Shown: positions 12,620-23,649 of the stretch, in pieces
Position numbering within the stretch: position 1 is the first letter of the stretch
Layout of the letters: every line of letters starts with the position of its first letter
Assembly (NCBI RefSeq): GCF_030704535.1
Contig: NC_081815.1
Coordinates: 2,867,001-2,931,000 of the forward strand
Source: Vitis vinifera
Lineage: Eukaryota > Streptophyta > Magnoliopsida > Vitales > Vitaceae
DNA: 64,000 nt
Reading direction: 5' to 3'
The notes under the pieces: generated by a model
Database searches by the model: none
What the model saw: only the letters and a program-made list of their open reading frames with translations
Told to the model about the DNA's origin: nothing
Made by a program: the position numbers and the translations under genes

Positions 12620-15600
12620 TCATTCCATGGTAACTTTCAGTAGCTCCTCCCTTGTGGTTAATTTTTCTCTGGGTTTGTTTCTCAAACTCCCGAGCCTCTT
12701 CTCTTCAGAATCAATCTTTTCCCAGGTACTGAACGATAAAACTCTGACATTCCTCTCAGCTAATAACTGAAGGAGGCCCTCTCGGCCTGGTTTAGGCAAG
12801 CTAGATGTGGATGGTAACTTTCCTTGTTCAAGGTCTTCAGATATGCTAGCAACCTGTCATGGTACCATGGCCAATTAGCAAAGCCAGCATTCCCTATACA
12901 TAACCCTATTTACTTGAACTTCAAATTTCAGAATATTAACAGGAGATGACACTTCATGCATCACTGATGATGGACACAATCCCAATCTCTAAAATTTAAA
13001 ATAACTTTGTGTGTCCAGGGTAAAAGAAACTACTTACAGTTTCTTCAGCACAGTAAAGGTTTGTAGCAATGATTCCAGTTGGTCCTCTCTTCAACCACCC
13101 ACATACATATAATCCTTCCTCAACTAGTGTAGGATTTCCAGTAGTATTACTTAGAACTCGACCTTGAATATTTGGAACTATGCCTGGAAAAGAAGCCTTA
13201 ATAGGTAAACATGACATTTGAAATTTTTTGAAGATGGCTTTTGATGCACATTTAAGAACCACTATAGATGGATAAAATGTAGATGGCTATAAAAACTATT
13301 TATATGGTCTATCGGCACACGATATGAGAAAAGATCTCCTCTAAAATATAAAATTTCAAGTAGTTATAAAGACTTAATGAAGGATGGCTACCCCAAAATT
13401 ATCATGTGTAGCAGGTACCCTTGCAAGTGAAAAAAGTAAAAAAAGAAAAAAGGAAAAAAAAAAAAAAAAAAGACAGCTTAGAGACAATAATAATTAAACT
13501 TATGAGTGAACTGCAGAGTCATCGCCATTACAAGTCTATTTGACTTTTCCTCCTTAGAATTATATACATGTGATTGAATTAAGTGTTTAAAAAAGTACAT
13601 TGTCTCAAAAGAAATAAATAAACAAAGATTTAGTACCAGTTTCAAGACCATTTTAATGGCATTGAAATGTTCTCTGTTGCAGCTTTCTATTCCGTTTTGG
13701 TGTCAGGAAGATTAAGAGTTATTTCCAGTTGCTGTTTTATGGAACTTGTGAATTTGGACAAGAGTGGGGGATTTGCATGGGAAACTACATGGGGAAGGAT
13801 TTTGACTTTGGACCAGTTGAAAATGAGAGGTTTGCCCTCAGGAAACAAAAGTTACATATGTAGAAGGGAAGAACAGAATGTTGATCATATTTTTTTACAT
13901 TTGGTGACTCTGCAAGAATATTGTGGCAGTTGGTCATCTCTGTGTTTAGCATAGAGTGGGTGATGCACTCTTCAACAAGACTAATGTTTGTTAATCTGGA
14001 ATGAGTCCTACATTGGGAAGAGGCATAAGAGGGCATGGATGAGTGGCCCTTTGTGTTCTTTTGGACAATTTGGTGGGAGAGAAATAGAAGGGTATTTCAA
14101 AACGTGGAGCAAGCATTCAAATCCATTTTTATGTATAATTTTTTGGAATGTCTTAGGCACTGCATAATGGAGGCATCTATGTCTTTGATTGATTTTGTTG
14201 ATTGGTAAGTTCCGTAGTAGAATAGAGTTAGTTCCGCAACCCTCTTTTTTGACTTTTTTGCTTGGCACCCTTTGTATATTTCCCATGTACTCTGGTGCAC
14301 TTTTACTACAGCTCTTTTTAAAAATTTCTTCTAGTTACATACATACATACATACATACATACATTTATATATATATATAGATTCCAAGTGTTTATCCAAA
14401 AAATAAATACTCAATGTCATGGGAATATTTTTAATGAAGGAAGATTATATGCATGTAATAAGCATAACTAAGAGTGAAATGTTTTAATGTCATGATCCAT
14501 ATTTCTTTTTTTCTTTTTTTTTACCTTTATGATGATCAAAGGGTAAACCATTGATAGGTACAGATTTGTAACCAATGCTCTTTAGCACTATCCTGCAAAA
14601 TGGGAAAGCACATTGTCATGGTAGTTAGTAATTTAGGCAGATAAAGAAAAAGCTATATGGAAGAGTAAGCTCTGGTTCCCTATTCATACAGATCATTCAG
14701 TTCTCTCTCTCTCTCCATATATTACCCGCATTCAAGATCTTCGAACTGTCCAGTACCCACTGCAATCTGTTTTCCAGAGCCAACACTTTCTACAAAATCA
14801 AATTAAGACACTAATTAACAGGCATTTGAACATCTCATGGACATGCAATGATTGAATTTGTGTTTTGCGCCCATTTTTTTTCAGAACAACTTAACAACTT
14901 CCTACTTTCGTTCACTTTTTCAGAAAAAAAAAAATGATGTGACTTTTGGGATTTCAATAATGACCACACTTCGATATTACCATCAGTATTTTGGTAACTT
15001 GCATTCAGGATTATATGCACAATGCCTATGGCAGAGGCACTGCAAGAAACTAAGATATCCAGCGATCAAGACGAGAGGAGCCTTATAGAGTTACTTAGCA
15101 GAAATGGTTAGAGAGGATATTATTACCTTTAAGAATTGTCTTCTCACAGTGCACACCTGCAACATGGCCATTTCTGTCACCTGAATCCAGAAACCTATCT
15201 GGTTTCCGGAAGAAAACAAAGTGCAGTTCCCGTTGACCTGAACTGGTAAGAGAAGGTCCTGAGGCCGCCTTAGAGAGCAACTCATAAACCCTCCTCTGAA
15301 TTCTATTATTCTTCAGTTCTTCCTTTATCAAGTATCAACATGGGAAAAGGTAACAAAGAGACAAGAAACAGATAAGAGTTCATGTTTCTGTGACATTTTT
15401 ATATCACCCAAAAAAATGGAAATAGAAAATAACCAACATTCTTATTCCTAGGATGAAATGCAATCCCCTACGTTAAATGTGCAATTTAGCATACTGGATA
15501 ATTGATAATCTAGATATACCTCATCTGCTGGGCTTTTAAGTAGATCAGATTCTTGAATGTGAACATTCAAATCCTTAATACCTGCAATAAGATGTAAAAG

Positions 15601-18383
15601 CTTCCTTAAATATCAATTATTTTTACCAGACCTTAATTATCACATTCAAATGAGGTCTTTACATAACAACAGAAACATCAGAAACCATGATAAAATTTAA
15701 AAGTTCACTTAGATTGAAAATCATGAACCTGATCTATCAAATATAGAAGATTTCAGATAAAGCATGATTGCATCTTATAAAAATGAGACCAACTAGAAGC
15801 ATACATGCCCCAGTTTTAAGTAAACCATATGATATTTTAGATGAAATCAACCTTTTAATCCTTTTCCATGGGATGTAGATCATAGCAACAGATTAAAAAA
15901 ATCAGCAACGGAATAGGCAAAGAAATAAAATTAAAAATTAAAGTTTAACAAAAAAGTAAAAATAATTAAAAAATTAAATCAGGCCACCATTCGATCTACC
16001 CAAATTTAAAACCTCAACTTAGAATAAACCTTACTTCCTCTACTACTGATAGAACCTGTAAAGTGGGTCAAAATGATCAGGCGCACTCCCTTTTCAGCAA
16101 TGAACCAGAAAATGCATTCCAGATACAAAACATCGATAAATGCTCAGATTTATATCTCTGGTATGGATGCTAGAGGCTAAGAATTACCAAGAATTTCACG
16201 TAGCTCTTTTGCAGTACAAGCTGCTTGTACTGGTCCACGTCTTCCTACCAAATATACTTTCCTGCAATTAAACTAATATCATTTATACAATACATAAGAG
16301 GATCCAAATGAAGTAACCAAAGTTTATCTGTGCAATCAAATGTTGGGGCATAAAACCTTATAGAGCTCTCCTCCAGAGCAGCCAACGCATGGCTGGCAAT
16401 ATCAGTTTTTGCCAATTCCATTGTAGGTCGTAAGAGGATACGTGCAACATCAAGCGCAACATTACCCTGAAAATGTAAAAACTTTGTCAATGCCAAGGCC
16501 CATAGACAAGCACTTGTTTTGGGATTATAGTGATTCATAACATGATCAAATATATATATATACACACACACACACTTACACACTCCTCCTTTTCTACAGT
16601 ACAAACATAATAAATCAATTAGTAACAAATTATCTACTACTTAAGCTGTTTCCCTTGGAACATCAAGAGACAGCATAATTAGAAGTCCTTGCTCGTGTAA
16701 GGAGTAGAAAGGACATGTGATCTGGTCCTTTAGAAGCACACTTATTTTTGATTTATAAATGCAAGCTACAGAATTCATTAAGATCAGCATCTAAGAATAG
16801 TCTCTGCATGAGTATAACAGCTGGATGAAGATATCCGGACAAGGTAAAGTTACAATAGATAACCAATCTACAGCAGCACTGCCAGTCACTCATCAGATTT
16901 AACAATCATACCACTAGACTTGCTTCCTAACAGCAAAAATGTATCAAGATACCTGACCAAGAATAACGGCTGTATCAGTGCTCTTCAAATCAGGATCCAG
17001 GTTTTTGCAGTCTGGATGCCCATTATACCACCAAACAAATTCTCTAGCTGAGTGTATTCCTGCAAAATCCTGGAAAAGAAATACATAAACAACAGAAACT
17101 ACATCTACGCTTATAACATTTTGAAATTAAATTATCAAAATCCTGAAACCATTAATTCAGTATTTGAAATCCCTTGTGATAGAAAATAATATGCAAGACT
17201 AATGGATAATTTAAACAAAGGCACAAAACATTATTTTTATAAAACGTACTTCTCCTGGAATACCGAGGACTCTGTCACTTTCAGCACCATATGCAAGCAC
17301 AACCTGCTCAATTGCATCCAACATTAATAAACAATAAAGAAAGCAGTCCAAGATAAATAACATAAGAGAGAAGCTACAGTACCACATGATACAACTCACG
17401 GAGTTCCGATAGAGAAATGGAAGATCCGAGAGTCACATTTCCAATGAAAGAGCACCGATCATTTTGTGCAACCCGAGAAAATTGGTTCACCACAATCTGT
17501 TGGAAGTATTCTGGTATAGTAAGATGAATTAAGAGGATTATTTTACAAAATAAATGTAAAAAAAAACAAAGATAAGAGCTCTTGATCATATGAAGAACAT
17601 CAGATTGTGATAAGGTGAAACTTTGAGAAACACATTTCATAACAGAACAAAATTTTTTGGGAATAGTTAATTATAAATCACGTGAGTTTTATTAGTTCTG
17701 CACTTTCACGGTACTTCTGGATATAAGAGCCTTTCCTTAATTTGAAATACATCTGTTAAATTTTGATTTGGCAGGGAACCTTCGAAGAATTTTGTGAATT
17801 AAGGCTATATTCGGGGGCTCAGAACATGTTTTCATTTGAAGCTCAAATTCCACAGAATTTGAAAATCTTGTTTCTGCTGTGGAATATAGTACTTCTATTA
17901 ACTGGGACTCCAGATTCCCAAGAACCAAACATCAGTACGAGAGTAATAGGTAGGGATTCACCTTGGTTTCGGGATGATCAGGTGCCACACCAGAGCGGAC
18001 CAATCCAAACGGAGTAGGCAATCGATCAACAATGTCAATTTCTGCTCCTTGATGCGCCTTCAGCATCTAGTAAAGCAAATTAAAAAACAGAAAGACTTAT
18101 ATAATTCCCCTTCTTATTCAATATCAAAACAACCTTCACTTTCATTGCACCGCAAATGAGCTAAAAATTTGTTGAAATTTCATGTAGTCGCTTTATAAAA
18201 ACTAGTTCACACTTTCCTATTCTTTCAGTAAACTTTCTCAGCAAGCAAACAGAGAGCAGAGTGTACCTTTTCAGCAGTGTAGAAGCCAGCAGGTCCGCTT
18301 CCAACAACACAAACGCGTAATGGATTTGAAGAAAGAGAAGAGAAACTTCTCGAAAACCATGTCTTCGCACGACAAAACGCCAT
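12620..18383 (-). CDS. MFDR: NADPH:adrenodoxin/ferredoxin oxidoreductase, mitochondrial
   Basis: Thirteen minus-strand exons: 18383-18267, 18066-17962, 17496-17383, 17303-17250, 17069-16953, 16466-16357, 16261-16188, 15581-15520, 15322-15127, 14789-14726, 14592-14525, 13183-13038 and 12853-12620. They total 1461 nt, 486 aa, close to plant family members. The Arg/Ser-rich N-terminus ([16 protein letters not shown]) looks like a mitochondrial presequence. The FAD fold follows with [14 protein letters not shown] (26-39), then the NADP-binding [16 protein letters not shown] (about 166-181) and VGRRGP, and the C-terminal [14 protein letters not shown] (389-402). The enzyme passes electrons from NADPH to mitochondrial ferredoxin, feeding Fe-S cluster and related biosynthesis. 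The intron between exons 11 and 12 carries an antisense LINE fragment. The acceptor of exon 9 (ATAAAG at 15323) is weak but keeps frame and homology. Confidence 0.95.
13667..14364 (+). mobile_element. LINE 3' fragment (zf-RVT domain), antisense in MFDR intron
   Basis: The plus-strand reading frame beginning near 13760 gives [19 protein letters not shown] followed by [16 protein letters not shown]. This is the zinc-binding domain found at the C-terminus of plant LINE reverse transcriptases (zf-RVT). After a frameshift the tail continues with [20 protein letters not shown] near 14057-14116. The fragment ends in a (CATA)n tail at about 14336-14364. It is 5'-truncated and carries stops and frameshifts, so it is inactive. 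It lies in the MFDR intron between exons 11 and 12, in the opposite orientation to the gene. Confidence 0.8.
16551..16575. repeat. (TA)n(CA)n microsatellite in MFDR intron
   Basis: A short run of TA dinucleotides passes into CA dinucleotides within the intron between exons 5 and 6. It is a potential length polymorphism with no evident function. Confidence 0.8.
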
Positions 18384-18436
18384 CTGAATCAGATACTATT
18401 GAGATTAATCTCAGATTACAGGGACCGCAGCGAAGG

Positions 18437-18616
18437 TAGGGTTTTAAAAGCGGTCTAAGGAAGATGGAGGATAATTGGATATGGGCTTAGAATATTATGG
18501 GCCTTTTGGGCCTATCTTAGGAAGCCCAACTATAATTGGGCCTGCAATTTCATCCGAACCTTAAAATTTGCAAATTGACAATATGTTAAAATGGGCCACA
18601 TCTGATTTTGGGCCCA
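18437..18616 (-). promoter_or_regulatory. site II (TGGGCC/T) cluster plus telo-box, MFDR promoter
   Basis: Upstream of the MFDR ATG at 18383 there is a telo-box-like AAAACCCTA (minus strand, 18445-18437). Site II-type elements lie at 18482, 18498, 18507, 18523 (reverse), 18537, 18592, 18609 and 18611 (reverse). These elements are known TCP-factor targets, and they are enriched in plant nuclear genes for mitochondrial and ribosomal proteins, often together with telo-boxes. No clear TATA box is visible. Confidence 0.75.
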
Positions 18617-18619
18617 CTT

Positions 18620-19060
18620 TGCTTGAGGTTCGCCTGCATTATACATATGACTCTTTGGCGCGTTTGCATTAGCCGCTTATTTCTTTCGGTTAGAATCTGA
18701 AATCCAAGCTTAAGCCACGGCATAATTTCAAAGAGACAACTTTTGTGCAATGAAAAACATAAAATCACTTTCGTCATAAACTAAAAAATGATTTTTTGTA
18801 AGAACTAACATCATATTAAACTTTTTTTTTAAATTATAAGTTTTAATTTTTATTATGCACTTTTTTAAATAATAAGCTCAAGAAATGGGCATCTCAATTT
18901 TCATGGGGTCATGTCTCATCGGTTGACTTCCTCGGGTGGTCTTGTAAACCCACAAGACCATGGGCAAGTCTTTCACCCACTTTCTTTTGGTTTACTCTAG
19001 CGTTTTTTTTTAAGGTGGTTAATGGGGTATTGTTCGTAGTTTTTGCTTGGCCATTATTCT
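18620..19060. other. upstream flank of MFDR, no gene seen
   Basis: AT-rich intergenic DNA between the MFDR promoter and the gypsy relic. The short open frames have no domain content. Confidence 0.5.
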
Positions 19061-20280
19061 AGGGGAATCTTAGAGTAGAATACAATTTTGTATCTTTAAT
19101 TCAACACAAAAATCAAGAAAAAGCTTGCTATTGAATTGCATTTCGTTATCCATAACAAGGGTCATTAGGATTCTCAAGTGATAAACGATGTTTATCCAAA
19201 CAATCTTCTTTACATTAGTATCTTGCATAGCGACCCAAATTTCTACCTTCACTTACTTGGTGAAATAAGTTACAAAGAGGAACTTCTTTTAGGTAAGCGA
19301 TGGAGGAAAGGGTCCCACTATAGAAATGCCAACGACTTACAATGGGTATCAATTGCTTGACTAGCACATAAGACACATGGTAATGTTATTGGCACATATC
19401 GCAGTATTGCATGTACATAGCCACATCTTGTCATATCGTCAACTAATATTACCGTTGGATTAAGGCAAGATGACTGAGTAATCATGCACCTAAATGATTC
19501 ATGCATTGTCCCTTATGTTTGGGTAATCTTGGATAAGGTTTAACTAACTAAGCTCCATTACCTTAATATCAATCACATCAATGCTATTTGACTTCGCAAC
19601 ACGTTCTCCAAGGTAGTGAACAAGGAGTGTTCAAGCTTCTTGGGTAAATATAGATGTTGTCAGACTTGAGAGAGCGTTCTGGTCATTTTCTTCCTACAAC
19701 ACACATTTTATCTCCTAATGCTTGAACTTGTTAAGCTTTTGCTTGACCACTAAAAGGTATTTTGTTATTCGCTTATCCCTTGCCTCACATTCACTAGTAA
19801 CCTAGTTTGTCAGAAGTTGAGAATCACTTTGTATACGTAGCCAGAAGATTGTAAGATCCAAAGCTAAACAAAGTCTAGCTATTAATGTATCATACTTGTC
19901 CTTGTTATTGGAAGTGGCGAACCTTAACTTTATAGCTTGCTCTAGTTGCCCCTTATCAAGTGAGCCTAATACCACTCAGGCTTTGGACCCATTTCACTTA
20001 GCCAACCCATGGACAAAGAAGGTCCATCATTTCTCTGGGTCTTCTAATCTTTTTTACTCAAGCCCTAGTAGTTTAGCCACAAAATCAACAAAAACTTGTC
20101 CTTTAATGGTCAAACAAGGTTTGTATTCGATTCCAAATTCACTTGGATCAATAGGTGACTTAACCAATTTATCGGACAAGTCAAGGTTGCGAAGTATTTG
20201 TAGGGAATCCCTAGATCTCTCTATTCTTAGCACTAGATCGTTTATGGTACATGTTATTGGTTCTAAGTCTCTCTAGATCT
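19060..20280 (-). mobile_element. decayed Ty3/gypsy pol fragment (RNase H to integrase)
   Basis: Minus-strand translation, in several frames broken by stops, follows the order of a Ty3/gypsy polyprotein. Near 20200-20075 come a segment like NLDLSDKLVK and then SEFGIEYKPCLTIKGQVFVD, typical of the linker into RNase H. RNase H-like WTFFVHG lies near 20010, and degraded remnants run to about 19560. At 19252-19070 the integrase-like VMDNEMQFNSKLFLDFCVEL appears. It retains the DN of the core TDNGxQF motif but has lost the Gly. No gag, protease or complete reverse transcriptase is present. It is a pseudogenised plant retrotransposon. Confidence 0.75.
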
Positions 20281-22575
20281 AATCGTAGCAGAAAAACATA
20301 GCAATAAGACCATAATTAATGAGATATCATACCTATGATTTGAATATTCCCATATTAATTCTAATCCAATGAAGTTGTGTAAAATGAATCACAAGCCTTG
20401 TTAACTAAGCAATCTTTGACCTGATCACTCTCTTTTACAGATCTAAGCACTAAAAAACGGTGGTCTTCTCTTTAGAGAATGAGATTAATGTTTTTCTTTA
20501 AAATTTCTAAGTGAAGAGTATAAAACTAAAGCCTTAAACTCCTAAGAAGGTTTATATAAGCTTCCTTATGAGCTTAAGTGACTTAAGTTCAACTTGAGTT
20601 GGGTCACTTAATTTAACTCAACTTAGGCTTGAGTTAAGCCCACTTGGATCCTAATTAATTAATTAATCTTATTATATTTTAATTAATTAATAAACCCAAT
20701 CCAAGAAAATCATTTATATGATCCGGTGCAACCTTGTATTTTTTCCAAAAGGCTTTTATGCATATATATGAACTAGAAACCCAAAAATATTTTTAAAATG
20801 TACTACCATGAATCAAAAGCTCAAATAGAAACCACTAGGACCCATATGATAATACAAGCTCTTTAATAATCTAATCCTTAAGTTAACTCAACATTCTACT
20901 ATAGAAAGTTAATTGCACTCCACTATCCTATGGAATTACAACGAGATACAAGTCAAGTTTGTGACCTACTATTCACTGTATGTAGACTTCCCATGGACTA
21001 GTATTCATAATCTAATGAAATATATGTTATCAACCTCTCAAGATTACATTTCAATCATTGAGTTTCAAATTTGCCTTAACAAGCTCTTACTTACAAGAAC
21101 ATATGTTAAATTTCATTTAAGAACTTACTATAATCATAAATTTCATGATCATATATCCTTAGGATAACCCATGGGGACACATCGTTTCAATCCCATGAAA
21201 TATCATGATGTTTTTATTAAAAATACCTATTGTCACCAACTTTTATCAACAATGACCCCATAAGAAATATATAATCATCTTAAGATCTCACCCATAGGTC
21301 AAAGCTTCATAATGACTTCAACATGGGCTAAATATCCTATCAAGGTCGAGAGTCCATAAAGTATGAAAGCTAGTGCTAAGAATCCCTGATTGCTCTATTC
21401 CTTGGCCCTGGATAATATAGGGTACATGTATCTATCTTAGGTTTCTCTAGATCTAATGCAATAGAAAACTTTGGCTATAAAAATAATAAAAATACTAGAT
21501 CTAGATGTTAAAACTCATACTTGCGATCTAGGTGTTCTTATATTGAATCTCATTTGATGAAGATGTTGAAACCGTAGTGTGGAGATATAATTGGTCTACC
21601 CAAAAGTCTTCCACCCAATCTCCCCTTCTATGGTTCCCGGCACAAGAAAACAATGAATTTTTCTCTTCAATAAAGGTGGCTAAGGTTTCTCTCTAGAAGC
21701 TCTTTAGAAGATAACAAACAAAAGTCTAAAACTCTAATCCTTAAAAGGGTATTTATAGGGTTTCTTATGGGCTTATGTGACTCGAGTCAAATTGGACTTT
21801 TGTCATTTAATCCAACTCACCTGGGTCTTAATTAATTAATTAGTCTTATTAGGCTCTAATTAATTACTTAGTCTAGTACAAAAAGATAATTCATAAAATC
21901 GAGTACAACCTTATACTTTTATCAAAGCGCCCTTATGAATGCTCATGAATCTAAAACCTAAATATCTCAAATGAAACGTGTCACCATAAACTAGGAGTTC
22001 AAGTGGGGACCATTGAGATCTAGAGGAAAATACTGGCTTCCTCATAATTCAATTATGAAGTTGATTTAATACTTTACTAAAGAGAGTTCACTTTAGTATC
22101 CTATGAAATTACAACGAGCTAAAACTAAAGTCTGTAACCTATTATTCATTACATGCAGACTTTTCATAAACTGGTGTCTGTAATCTAATAAAGTAGTGTT
22201 ATCATTCTATCAAAACTACGTCTCAATTCCTTAAGTTACAAATCCTTCTATTATGTGATCAATTAACATAGTTTAACTTTTAAAGAGCACATGCCAAATT
22301 CTAATTATGGAATTACTGTAGCCATATATTTTATGATCACATGCACTTTGGATCACCCAATGAAACATACTTTTTCAATCCCATAAGATATCATGATACC
22401 TTTGTTGAAATATTTGTTGCTACTAACTTTTATCAATAGTGACTCAATTCATAATGAATATATAACTACTTTAAGGTCTCACTTATAGGTCAAAACCTTT
22501 TTTTGACTTTAATACAAGCTTGATATCCTCCCAAGGTTGAGAGTTCATGTAATATAGTAGTTTAGTGAATCATGA
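20221..22575 (-). repeat. two tandem 1.18-kb LTR-like repeats
   Basis: Two diverged copies run from about 20221-21394 and 21395-22575. Anchors include CTAGATCTAAT at 20273 and 21447, the (TTAA)n block at 20652 and 21828, and ATATCCTATCAAGG / ATATCCTCCCAAGG at 21332 and 22522. Spacing is about 1174-1190 bases. Read on the minus strand each copy has a TATA-like motif (TTATATAAA near 20560, CTATAAATA near 21755) followed by a leader-like sequence. This resembles the U3-R region of an LTR. The adjacent gypsy fragment has the same orientation, so these are probably its LTRs or nested relatives, though termini and target-site duplications could not be fixed. Confidence 0.55.
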
Positions 22576-23210
22576 CAACCCAATAACTTTATGTCATAAT
22601 TCACCATAGGTCATTTTCAATATATAACTATACAAACTAATACACTCACTATGAGAATCTTATCTCGATGGTGAAGACAAATCATCCTTTCAATTTAGAG
22701 GTACTATAGTATCTACTAAATTGTAAAAATTCATGAATTGACTATAAACAACTTATCATCTTATAAGGAACCCAGACTTATATCTTCTGTGCAACTTCTG
22801 ATGCACTCAAGTCATGCACAATGCAAAAGATATGGGTCTAAATGCTCGAATCAATATTAATGCAAACATGAATAATAAGTGGAAGGTCGGGTTTAACTTT
22901 GTTATATCATGTCTTGTTTTTAAGAGCTCTATTGCAATGACTTAGTAAATCATGACTACTCGATAGTCAATGTTATGATTTACTGTAAGTTTTGTCCAAT
23001 GTGTACAAAATTCATCTCAATAATCAAGATCAATCATACTTTCAAATTAGGAGGTAGGATACTACAACCATAAATGGATTGCTTAAGTCCATAAATTAGT
23101 TGTAAACAAATCATCTAATTGCAACAAATTTATAATTTGAATCTTTTGTACAATTCTTAATACACCAAAGTCATATACAATACAAGAGATACCAGAGTTT
23201 AATGTTTAAT
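22563..23210. repeat. degenerate 380-bp duplication next to LTR-like repeats
   Basis: The block beginning TAGTGAATCATGACAACC at 22563 is repeated in diverged form as TAGTAAATCATGACTACTC at 22943. Shared downstream pieces include AAGTCATGCACAATGCAA versus AAGTCATATACAATACAA and GACAAATCATCCTTTCAA versus GATCAATCATACTTTCAA. Spacing is about 380 bases. It probably belongs to the same decayed retrotransposon region. Confidence 0.6.
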
Positions 23211-23462
23211 ATATATAATGCATAAATGAGATAAGGAAATGATAATTTGAATCATAATATAAATATTAACGAATTTAATCTATTGTTACATTATGTTATG
23301 CTTTTACAAACTCAATCCCAATAGTATTGCCCATATGGGCTAGTTAGTCAACACATTTACGATATGTGCCTAGAAAAATAGTAGAAGTTTTTTGTCACCA
23401 TCCGAAATGTATATGTATATGTATATATGATAGATTTCATTTTTTTTTTCTTTTTTTTGGAA

Positions 23463-23517
23463 TATGTAATTTTATCTTGATCACAATGCAACCTTGGCAT
23501 TACAGGAAATAAGTCAT

Positions 23518-23566
<49 letters not shown>

Positions 23567-23645
23567 AATCTTTTTCTTTTTCTTTTTTACATATATAATT
23601 TTGTCTTGATTGTGATGCAACCTTGGCATCATATGAAACATGTCA
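23463..23645. repeat. short duplication flanking a (TA)n tract
   Basis: A segment of about 57 bp containing GATCACAATGCAACCTTGGC (about 23479-23498) recurs as GATTGTGATGCAACCTTGGC (about 23609-23628). The two copies flank a pure (TA)n run at 23521-23563 and a T-rich spacer. Confidence 0.75.
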
Positions 23646-23649
23646 AGTA

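Noticed and set aside
19896..20276. 126-codon plus-strand frame
   Set aside because: The opposite strand reads as RNase H-type gypsy sequence, so this is an antisense shadow of a decayed element.
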